The notes under the pieces: model-generated | What the model was told of the DNA's origin: nothing | Seen by the model: only the letters and a program-made list of their open reading frames with translations | The model's database searches: none | DNA from: Raphanus sativus | Taxonomy: Eukaryota; Streptophyta; Magnoliopsida; Brassicales; Brassicaceae | Reading direction: 5' to 3' | NCBI RefSeq assembly: GCF_000801105.2 | Contig: NC_079517.1 | Span: 12,338,001 to 12,402,000, forward strand | DNA: 64,000 nt | Shown: positions 54,245 to 64,000 of the stretch, piece after piece | Layout of the letters: each line of letters starts with the position of its first letter | Position numbering within the stretch: the stretch's first letter is position 1 | Translations under genes and position numbers: made by a program

Positions 54245-55881
54245 ATCGTCTCCGCTTAAAGAATCTCTCAGACGATTAGGGTTCCTACGTTTTCAGTCGA
54301 GGGGATGACGATCGAATTCACGGTAATGGTTTCTTTTCCCTCAAAACGAAAACATGAAGTCATGTTTGGTTTTGTCTTCTCCATTGGGCTTACTCTACAC
54401 AATCGGACTTTATTCAGGCCTAATTAAATTCTTAGCCCAATATTCACTTCTATTTTTGCAGGAAATAAATAAGGTTCATTATTATTTGATTTTCTTTTTT
54501 CACATAAACAAAAAAAAAATCATCGTTTGAAAATAATTTCACCTATTTAGAATTTATTGAATCTCATATACGATAAAAAAATAATTTATAGTAGGAGAAA
54601 GGAAAAGTCATTAAATAAAATTTAATGATCATACCAGTAAGAAAATTTATTTCATGTCTCATTCACTCTCTTAATGTCATTTCTGACATTGTTGCATCAA
54701 GGTCTTAGCTAAGAATACTATCTAATGCAATTTACGTCTTAGTAACAATAATTAGCAATAGATAATACCACAATGACTACATGTTTAAATTTTTGTTTGA
54801 ACTATTAGGAAAAAGAAGAAAAGAAGTCTAGTAGTAGTCTCTTAGACTAGTAACGTCAAGTACCCTTTATTGGCATGTGATCTAAGTTATAGACAGAAAG
54901 TACATTTACTATATACAGATGCATTATCACGATTTATATCTATCTCCGGATCCAACCCTACAAGGACAAATATACTGTTGACAATTAAATCACAAGTTGA
55001 ATCAGAAACTAAAAACCAAAATTTTGCAAAGAAACATGTAGTATTTGATAAAATGATGATGATAATAATAAAAATATATCAAAAACAAATAAAATGATGA
55101 CAATAATTAAAAACAAAGAAAAAAAAAAACCGCACGCTGGGCGTTTTTGTGTTGGTCAAGACGTGACATGTATCTTCACCATAAGTTTTGATGATCATTA
55201 TAAAATGAATTATTAGATTTGTAAACCAATGAGAGAGTGTGATGGGTTTTCTTTGGTCCGTACGAATAACAACTTACATTAAAAGCAAACCAACCAAAAA
55301 AAAAGAAAATCGCATTTATAAAATTATTAAATATTTCTTGTTTCCCTTTCTTTCTAACTTTCAAAAAAGTCATCAACTTTGTCGGATCTAATTTCATCAC
55401 ATACCAACAATTAGATCAATCACCAGACGCACTGTGAATCAAAGAGGAAGGGTTTAAGAAACGGTAAAGCAGAACAACATACCATTTTAATGGAAAGATG
55501 AACAAAGTTTAAATAAAAGCTTTAACTGTCGCAAAGAAACAAAACCTTGCGATAGAAGTCAATACCCGAACCATACAAAGAAAGTTTGAACTTGCATGGT
55601 GCGTTCTTGACTTCTAGTTTCTAACCAAAACAATAATAATAATAGTAGTAAAAAACAAAAGAACTCATTAAAAGAACAACAAATGAAGAGAGATGATGAT
55701 GAAGAGGAGGAAAGTGAGTAAAGAATCCAGCTGGTTGTTTAAATGAGGTTTTGTACCAAGAACAGAAGTAGTAGTAGCAGAACAATTTGAAGTTAATGTC
55801 CTCTCTTCTCTCTCTCTCTCTATGGCATTCACTTTCACTGAAGAGAAAGAGACAGCCCAGAGCTTTTAATGGTTGGTATCA
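54245..55881. other. Spacer: upstream of the 197-aa gene and HDG11 3' UTR
   Basis: AT-rich. GGCCTAATTAAATTCTTAGCCC near 54417-54440 includes AGCCCA motifs in the promoter of the left gene. The stretch 55430-55881 is probably HDG11 3' UTR. No gene or clear transposon end seen. Confidence 0.4.
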
Positions 55882-58792
55882 TCAAGCTGTAGCTGAAGCA
55901 CTAGGACAGTTGTTCAACCCGGTTTTAATCTGGTGCACTGTGGTTCCAATCAGGTTATTAACCGTTTCCACAGACTCCATATTCAGTTTAGCAGACGGTA
56001 AGTTGCTAACCATTATCTGAAACCCAACCGTTATCAACGAACCTCCTCCTCCAAAACCGCTTGATGATGATGACCTTCCTGAGCTAGTTGAGGCCCCTCC
56101 TCCTCCTTGCTCAGCGGTTAAACTGTTGTTGTTTCCGTCTGGTGAGATAGCGAAACCTGAGGACAAGAGGGGGATGTATGAAGTATCGTCACCGTTCATT
56201 GCGATGTTCAGCGCTGATAAATCCACCGGACTGTACACAACTAGTGCTCCTGATGAGTCTATTGAGCTTTCTTGTAGAATCAGCATGTTGTTACTCTGTG
56301 ATGCACTTGATGCCTAAATACCAAAAAAAAATAAAAAATTAACCAGCCAAGAAAACCAAGAATCATTACAGAAAGATTTGAGAAAGAGATAGTAGGCTTT
56401 ACACGTAGAACCGATATGCAGCATCCAGGATGTGATCCATTTGCGATGTGAGCAACTTCTTGCACAGCGTTACTATTTGAAAGAACATCCCACTAAAAGA
56501 AAAAAAAAACATTATCATATAAAACATTTGGAAGACTCTTTGCTTATGAAGATGTGTTTTGTTTGTTACCTGAGGACGGGTTCTTTCGTCTTTGAGGAAG
56601 TTGAAGACGTTTTGAGGAGAGTTTGGGAGCCAGAAAGTGGTAGCCGCAGAGAGGACAGTGCCGTTTGGTTCAGGGCTCTTGTGTGCAGTCACACGGACAC
56701 CAACGTCGTTCAACTCCGCAACAACAGTCGAGCGAGTGTTGTTAGATCTGCTGACACTTATGCAGTAGTTGCTAACCATTCTATGAGCAAGTCTCATCAT
56801 GCTTCTCTTCCCTTCCGGCGATGGAATCACTGAAACTCAAAAAAAAAAAACGTTTATTAAAAAGCATTCAGAAATTAGATTAGCAATGGGGGGAGCTTGT
56901 GTTGATTTCAGCTCTTACCTCCACCGAGTTCACGAGATGAAGCTGCTGGTGCTAATAGAGAAGCATATCTCTCACACATTCTCTGGAGAGTAGTAACCCA
57001 TCGTTCAGCTCCAAAAGCAATCCCTTTGTGAACCATCTCTCTGTACAGCTCATGAACCGCTTCTTTTTCTTCTGTTTCAGTATGCTCAACCCAAGTTACC
57101 TGTTACACATATCATCAACTTGAGAGACGTGCTAACTTGGAACATACTTACTTCTATTAGAGAGTTAAAACCTTGGAGTATCCATTAGGCATGTCCTGAA
57201 TCAAGCATCCGGATGGAAACCTATAGGAGTGAGAGTGGGAAACAAACTGAGGAAGATGATAAGAGACATTTACAACTATCCAGCTCCCTTGTTCAATCTG
57301 CTGACAGTAGCGTAGCTCGCAGAACTCGCGTGTTGCTACTAATGGAGAAAGCACTTCCATCTCTTCATACATCTTTTACATAAAAACCAAAGCCAAGCAG
57401 AAGTTATAAGGAAAAACTATCAATGCTAATGATGGATGAATCACAAAACTAAAGAGGGTTTACTAATATCAAACTTTACCAAATGCAATGCACCCTCATA
57501 GGTACCTCCCATTCCTGAAGAAACCACTGCAAGGGTTTTAGAAGCTGCTACGATTGAAGGAAACAGCTCTCCCCACTTAGCCTGCAATTACAAAAAGACT
57601 TTAAATCGCAAATACATGGTGATGATGATGAGGATGGATGTCTGAGCTAACTTACACTATCCATAAACATGTCAACAAGTGACATAGCATTCATGAAAAC
57701 AATACCAGAGGACCTAGACGCCTCGATTCTAAGGTTATGGTTCTTCCCTCGGTTACTTGACCTTGGGAAAACATTCTCATAGCTTCCAAGATTGAGAACG
57801 TCTCTGCACCCATCTGCTCTGTTCCACAGAGGCTCGTTTGTGTTGAAAAGCCTGAGCAATTCTTGCATGGCAGTCAAGGCAATGTCGTTCATAATAGGCT
57901 TATCCATGTCAGATACAGCAAAGTTACTAGTAGACATAGAGCTTCCCGGAAGAAGATCGAAATCCAGCGAAGGACCGGTTAAACTAGTCATAGACAGATC
58001 CAAGGGGGAGATGTGCATTGGGTGGAGCGTTGAGATGTGAGAGGAGATTGGTCTTCCCATGTACTTTGATGCAACGGTGGACATTCTTTCAAGCTGTGTA
58101 GTAAAAAGAAGATTTAGATTAGAAATGAAGAAAGACATAATAACAGAAACAAAAAAAGACAAAAACCTCTTCTCTGAGATGAGCGTTTTCCATGCGAAGC
58201 TTTTGCTCATCTAAGTAAGGATCTTCACTAACGGGAGGACCACCACAGTTTGGGCATATAGCATGCTTGATAGCTTCTCTGATGGCAATGTTCTCGCATC
58301 TAATCTTATCGTTCTCTGCTTTCAGTGCACTGTTATCTGCTCTCTCATGTTGAGCCTAACACAAAGAACAATGAATCACAACAATCTTTTCTTAAGACAC
58401 AAAAGAGAGATAGATAGAGAGAGAGAGAGAGAGAACCTTAAGCTGAGTACGTCTGTTCTGGAACCAGAACTTGATCTGACGAGGAGCCAAACCCAACTCT
58501 TTGCTAAGTAGATTCCTCTGCTTATCATCTGGATGAGGACACTCCCTGAAACTCCTGTTTTGTTTAAACACATTCAAAACGATTATTTATGAGTAACCAA
58601 AAGAAAAAAAAAACACAAAACTAAAAGGAAACTTAACGATTCGAGGCGTTGAATCTGTTGAGCAGTATGACGATGGTAACGTTTCTTCTTCCTATCAGTT
58701 TCAGAGCCTCCGTCGTGTCGTTGGCTACCACTACCACCACCACCGCCGTCTCCGCCTCCACCGCTACCACTTCCTCCGACGACGAAACTCAT
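55882..58792 (-). CDS. HDG11: HD-ZIP class IV homeodomain-START transcription factor HDG11
   Basis: Ten exons on the minus strand, 58792-58638, 58554-58437, 58355-58167, 58093-57656, 57581-57480, 57372-57172, 57099-56919, 56829-56570, 56492-56403 and 56313-55882, total 2166 bases, 721 residues plus stop. A Gly-rich N terminus leads to the homeodomain ([18 protein letters not shown] to [13 protein letters not shown], about residues 33-91). A leucine-zipper-loop region contains the C-P-N-C-G-G-P-P motif, followed by a second coiled segment. The START domain (about 225-450) contains [12 protein letters not shown] and [19 protein letters not shown]. The SAD region follows, with [16 protein letters not shown]. 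Class IV HD-ZIPs bind L1 boxes and control epidermal and trichome traits; HDG11 in Arabidopsis affects trichome branching and drought tolerance. No lesion seen. Confidence 0.95.
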
Positions 58793-60600
58793 CCCCTCTT
58801 TTGAGAAAAGAAGAGAAGAGAGTAAAAAGACTCTTTTTTTTTACTTAGTGTTTCACACAACAAGAAACTGTTAATGGACCATTTACACCACTGTCGTCAG
58901 ACCCACTAGAAACAGAGAGAAGGCAAAAGTTTTGAACTTTATTTTTGCAGAGAGAAGAGAGAGAAGGAGAGAGATTAAAAGGAAAATGAAACGGAAGAGA
59001 ATCTGAAAGAGGCTGTGATTACGGGAGGTGAAAGGGTGTGATTAAGGCAACAAATCATTGATATGTTTAGATTGATTTTTTTTTGCTCTAAAAATTAGGA
59101 GAGAAACAAATGCTCTGTTTTTTAGCCGTAATAATGTCTATCCCCCTAGAGAGAGAAACAGAGGAGGATGGTGGTGATCTCTATCTAGCTTTAGCTGCTC
59201 AAAGCTTATTATTACATCAAAGCGTCAGCCTAAAGCCGCCATTAGTGGTTCCTAACCCTTTTTTTTGCTTCTTCACATTCATTACAGATTCCTAAAGTCT
59301 CTCTCTCCCTCTCTCTCTTTAGAAATTGTGTAACTGATGGGGTTTTAATGGGGGAAGAGAGAGAGGGAGAAGGGGTTTTAAAGTCTCTTGCTTCTTTCCA
59401 TTACTGCTAAGTAGTACTCTCACCATACTCGGGGGAATGGAGAGAGAGAGAAGGGGTCGAACCAACCAACCTTCTTCTTTTTTTTTTCTGCTCTCTCTCT
59501 CTCCACAACTAACTCTTTCTCTCTCTCTTCTCGAGCTTTTTTGGTTTGAAAGAGATGGGGGTTTGTCTCCGGGGAGGGTTAATCGACGGCGGTTGGATAA
59601 AAGCAGGGGACTTTAACCACTTTCTCCGGCCACTTTAACCATTTAATACTAACAAACCTTTTTATTATTATTAATTAACTGCAGTGTAATACAATTCATA
59701 AGTGTTTCATTTTAATCGTAGTTTTAAATTTATATACATAAGTAATAAAATATTGTTGACAAAAAGGGTAATAAAATATTTAATTTTGTATATTTTTAAA
59801 ATAAAAAAATTATTATCTGTATATCTAAAAATATTTTAATCAAATAAAAATAAACTGAAAAATATTATTAACAATTTTTCATCTTAAAATTAAAAACAAC
59901 ATTTATTCTAAAATGAAAATTTTATTTTACAACAACAGAAAGTAATATTTATCGAGATTGTGTTGATCTTATCTTCTTTTATTTTGGATAGGAAAATCCA
60001 TTATGTTTTCCATGTTTTATATAAAAAGGAACTAAAAATTTCCTGTTGTTGTTATTATTAATCTACAAAAATGTAAAATTTAGATAATTTTGTATATATA
60101 TTTGATTTTTCCATTTCTTTTTTTGACAGCGCATATTTGACTTTTTCGTCAAAATGTCACTTGTCGTATAAATATAGTAAGCAATGATGAAAACATTAAC
60201 TGTAAATTAAAAGGAAACAAATGCTTATTTTTTATTTACGGTCGTAGTTTAGATAAATTTCTAATCATAAAAGATTATTTACTGAAATATAATGAATGCG
60301 GTGAACGTTGCAAGAATTTATGGTTTTTTTGTTTGAATTACACTAATTTATGGGTTTTTCTATTAAAGATGGCTGTTATTTATGTGTTACCTGATTTAAT
60401 CATATCTTTATTAGCCAACGCCACTCGTTATTCAAAAATCTTTTCCAATTATGGACTGTTTTTTTTTTTTTGGCATCAATTATGGACTGTTTAAAAGGGG
60501 TACATTTTAAGAAATTTAATTACATGCTATTACAGTTTTTGTAATAATGATATTTACTTTTATGTGTGTGTTTTTATCGTTAAAAATTAATTCTTATCTA
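58793..60600. other. HDG11 upstream region
   Basis: 58800-59560 is rich in GA/CT runs, typical of HD-ZIP leaders. 59640-60600 is AT-rich. An open frame at 59110-59295 (plus) has no homology that I recognise and is not supported. No transposon ends in this part. Confidence 0.4.
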
Positions 60601-60601
60601 C

Positions 60602-60862
60602 TACTCCCTCCGTTCCTGAAAGTAGGATTTTTTAGATTTTATTTTTGTTTCATAAAGATAGATTTTCTATATTTTTAAAGTACTTTTTGATACTTTTAAG
60701 ATGCATTAATTGAAAACATTTGAATTGACTAAATATTATTGGTTCATGGTTATTGGAAAATGTATAATAAATATAAATAAAAAGTTAAATTGAAAACATT
60801 GATTATTTTCTTAATATACGTGAATTGTCTAAAAAATCTTATTTTTAGGAACGGAGGGAGTA
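60602..60862. mobile_element. Stowaway-like (Tc1/mariner) MITE
   Basis: Element 60604-60860 begins CTCCCTCCGTTCCTGAAAGT and ends with inverted GGAACGGAGGGAG, with TA duplicated on both sides (60602-60603, 60861-60862). Length is 257 bases, AT-rich interior, no coding. The CTCCCTCCGTT end is the classic Stowaway terminus. Confidence 0.9.
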
Positions 60863-60973
60863 GATGTCATGACAACAGCTACCTCCAAAAATCTTTGGAA
60901 AACACCTTTTACTCATGTGTTTTAGAGTTTATGAATTTGTTTATATGTAGAAAACTTACCTCCTAAAACATGG

Positions 60974-61181
60974 GTATAAATCTGTAATAATGATATACTG
61001 ATAACATTTTAATTAAAGATTAAACTATCATTCAATTTAATGGATGTATAAATCTGTAATAACGATTAACATTTTAATTAAAGATTAAACTATCATTCAA
61101 TTTACTGCATGTATAAATTTGTAATAACGATATAATTGATAAAATTTTAATTAAAGATTAAACTATCATTCAATTTACTGG
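60974..61181. repeat. Three-copy tandem repeat, unit about 65-72 bases
   Basis: Units start at 60974, 61046 and 61111 with GTATAAATYTGTAATAAYGA and share TTTTAATTAAAGATTAAACT and ATCATTCAATTTA. No coding potential. Confidence 0.85.
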
Positions 61182-62389
61182 AAATAAAATATGAGAAATT
61201 CATATTTTTATATTATATTGACTATATAAGATTAGTGATGTTTAATGGAGTATTTGTTTTCCATTTTATGAAAAAGTGAATTACTCGATATTGAACATCT
61301 TTCAAATGAACATTTTCATAGAAATGATAGTATCTGTTACTGTGATTAAGAAATTATTATTAATATTCCATTTAAAAAAATACTATACTACTATAATGTT
61401 ACTGCTTTGTATAATTAAATCATCAAACTAGAACTAAAAAATATCGTTTATTTTCATGAAGTTCCCAAAAATCACATTACCAATCTTGGTTCAAAGTTTA
61501 TATCAAAAAGTCAAACTTGCTTCACTAAATACATTGAAAATGGAAAACTGTAGAAGAAAGAAATATAGTTGAAACTTGAGAACTTGACAACAATGTGAAT
61601 TTAATACAACAACATACTTCTACAAACTTTCGTTGACAAAAGGAATGACCAAGCGTCAGCTGAAGAAAACGATAAGAAGCTTATAAGCTGATTAGTTAGG
61701 TTGAAACGCCTGATCATCGAAAACATATCTCTAAATTAAATTTGATTTAGGAAACTTATATCGTTGGTGTTATCTTTTCATTATTGGGTGATACAGAAAC
61801 GTATCGGATGAGATTATAAATGCTCTAACGTAAATTTAATATAATGTATTGATGAAGCAAACACAGTATAATGAACTTGTCATGCATCAATTCTTTGTTA
61901 TTGATGAGATAATTATTTAAGAATAAAAATTATCATCATAGTAGTAGTTTTCTTTTATATCACTTTGGTCTTTAATTTACCACACTATATTCCTTAAATA
62001 TTTACATTAATCTGAAAGAAAAGAAGCAATTAATTAAATATAGTCTTAAAGCATTGATATAAAGGTTCCCACCTTACCACATTTATTTTGGGACCTTGAA
62101 CAAAGTGAAACTTCACATACAGTCTCTGCATTCGTTTGCTCCATATAGCTATCTCAAATTTAATTATCATATGGACCGATTCATTGCTTTATTTATTATC
62201 TTAACAAATTAATTCAAATATATGTTCAACAAGTTTTCATAATTAATACATGCAGAGAATACGTACACGTGTTATTTAAAGTTGTCAAATCTGGTGACTG
62301 GTAAGCCAAAACATTACAAAGTTTTTTTTATTACTCCAGCATCGATGGTAATTACATTTATTACGAATTTACAGGTTTATGTTTCAATT
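61182..62389. other. AT-rich spacer and SUS6 3' UTR
   Basis: Nothing recognised. The last few hundred bases before 62390 likely contain the SUS6 3' UTR. Confidence 0.4.
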
Positions 62390-64000
62390 TTAATCATCCT
62401 GAACCAAGTAAGTTCCAAAGAACCTCTGCTTCAAAATGTAACAGATGTAGAGACAAACCAATACTGACCAAAACAAGTTTTTAACCGGCGAAGCTCCTTG
62501 GTTCTGTTGTTGTCTGTATGCAATCTTCATCTTTTCTAGCCTCTGTGTCTGTGTCTCTTCAGAAGTCTCTAAAACTTTCTTCATCCTCTCTGATGCTTCA
62601 GCAGCAAGCAACCCCTCTTTCACCTCATTTTGTTCTTGACCATCTTTACTCTTTGCTTTCGCTTCTGTGACTTCCTTCTGCTTACTTCCACCTCCAAGAG
62701 ATGCTGGTTTCTTGGGAAGGAGGTTACGTAGTGAAGCCAATCTCAGAGGCAAAGTTTTATCTTCAGGGATAGTTACTTTCTTGGTCTACAAGAAAGCACA
62801 CAGATGATAAAGGTTAGTTTAGTTTATATCACCAATAGTAAATCTTCAGAGATGATAATAATAATAAAAAAAAAGAAACCAACCAATGGTTTGTACTGGA
62901 GATTGTATAGCATGTCAATGTATCTCTGCTTAGCTTTCTTCTGATCTTCATTCACTTGTCTCCAGAACCCATAGATGCTTCCCATTTTCAATAACTTCTC
63001 TGCATAGATCTTCCATGTGTAACTACAAAAACGATACAACACCTAAGAATAAGCAAATGTAATGTGACGACATTTATATTTTAAGAGTTAAGTAAAGTGT
63101 ACTTACCACTCGTAGATACGTTTGAGACCAGCCTTAGAGATACTATCCCAATACAAACCATCTGTACTACACTTGCTGAAGAAGTCTCCAATCCTAGCAA
63201 CAGATTCATCACCATTGTTGGGATCAATGTGGAAACCAGAGACACCATCAACGATTATCTCAGCCGGTCCACCTTGATTAGTGGCGAATGTTGGTAGTCC
63301 ACAGTTCATGGCTTCAATGACCGTTAAACCAAAAGCTTCATACAAAGCTGGTTGAACAAAGACTCCTTTTGTATCAGCAATGCACCTGTAAAGCTCACTG
63401 TTTCTGTATCTATCAGTTTGAGCAGCTATCCATCTAAACTTCCCCTTTAGCTTATACTTTTCAATGAGATCATGCATCTTCTTGATCTCAGCTTTCTCTT
63501 CTCTGTCATTAGATTTCGACATATCGAAGAATCCAGCAACTACTACAAGGTTAGCCATCTCTCTTAGTCTCTTATCTTTGCCATACCATTCAACCAAACC
63601 AGTTATGTTCTTCACTGTGTCTAGTCTCGCCATTGAGAAGATGATTGGTTTCTCTCTTTCCGCAAGATATCCCCTGTTTCCACAAACAAGTTAGGCTAAA
63701 CTCAAAAACCATATAGTGTAGTGTTTCATTATTTGTAATGAGACTACTACTTACATGTGTTCTTGATTGTCTTTCTCATTGTAGAGTAGTTCTTGTATAG
63801 AAGGATGAAACTTGGTCAATCTTTTTTGCTTCTCTGTGTAAGGGAAGTATACAGATTGATCTGCGCCAGGAGCAGCAATGTTAAACTTTGGATCAAACAC
63901 ATCAATGCCAGAGACAACTCTACATAGACCAGGCATTGTGAAGGCAGTGTGACTCTCATACTGTCCTGGCCTTTCCTTGCTGCGAAAGTTATAGTTTTGT
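62390..64000 (-). CDS. SUS6: Sucrose synthase 6, C-terminal part (gene continues beyond the window)
   Basis: The last four exons on the minus strand are 63979-63755, 63673-63107, 63022-62884 and 62785-62390. The 5' exons lie outside the window. Sucrose synthase cleaves sucrose with UDP to UDP-glucose and fructose. The GT4-type glucosyltransferase domain is visible: [20 protein letters not shown], then the E-x7-E donor site in [20 protein letters not shown] and [11 protein letters not shown]. The C-terminal extension of about 115 residues (K/E-rich, then [20 protein letters not shown] near the end) is typical of the SUS5/SUS6 group, which is found at phloem sieve plates. The hydrophobic tail could act as a membrane anchor (inference). 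Stop at 62390. Confidence 0.95.

Noticed and set aside
59110..59295. Plus-strand 61-codon frame upstream of HDG11
   Set aside because: No homology, lies in HDG11 promoter DNA and is on the opposite strand.

Overview
The window is nuclear DNA of a flowering plant, almost certainly a Brassicaceae species close to Arabidopsis. Its genes have GT-AG introns, AT-rich spacers and typical plant transposons. The recognisable genes (eIF2A, TIP3;1, NAC-beta/BTF3, an SCPL cluster, a lysine-methyltransferase-like gene, HDG11, SUS6) follow, as far as I recall, the order of the A. thaliana chromosome 1 interval around At1g73180-At1g73370. No bacterial, organellar or viral genome features and no CRISPR were seen. 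Layout. 0-5.3 kb, + strand: an eIF2A-like gene (13 coding exons, one U12-type intron) and the seed tonoplast aquaporin TIP3;1. 5.8-6.3 kb: a decayed DUF789 relic. 7.2-8.3 kb: a 1.1-kb foldback transposon whose two arms each carry a tRNA-like unit with pol III A and B boxes. 9-18.8 kb: a tandem pair of F-box/LRR genes. The first reads intact. The second is a pseudogene broken by a young Ty1/copia element with one 1485-codon ORF. A decayed Helitron lies between the two. 19.5-20.4 kb: NAC-beta. 21.0-25.75 kb: a degenerate hAT transposon with an 8-bp target duplication, inserted in a GGCCCA motif of the NAC-beta upstream region. 26.5-27.2 kb: a frameshifted Kunitz inhibitor. 27.3-29.1 kb: a duplicated spacer and nested MITEs. 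29.6-50.5 kb, - strand: four full-length serine-carboxypeptidase-like (SCPL) genes, called A to D here, with orphan exons, methyltransferase fragments and a second copia element. A and D look functional. B has a 1-bp deletion. C has an exonised intron and a 1-bp insertion. 50.7-52.0 kb: intact SAM-dependent methyltransferase. 52.9-54.2 kb: a small conserved plant gene with a U12 AT-AC intron. 55.9-58.8 kb: HDG11 (HD-ZIP IV). 62.4-64 kb: the 3' part of SUS6. How it works together. This is eukaryotic sequence, so there are no operons. The conserved single-copy genes form a syntenic backbone, and the F-box, Kunitz and SCPL genes are the fast-evolving part. The SCPL and methyltransferase sequences were duplicated together: the spacer and methyltransferase tail beside SCPL B (37.8-38.6 kb) match those beside SCPL D (50.5-51.1 kb), and a third tail sits at 47.5 kb. 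I did not find a new multi-gene system. The most unusual items are the tRNA-like foldback element, the two U12 introns, the intron-to-exon conversion in SCPL C, the hairpin around a splice donor in SCPL A, and a copia element with identical LTRs but a broken coding region.
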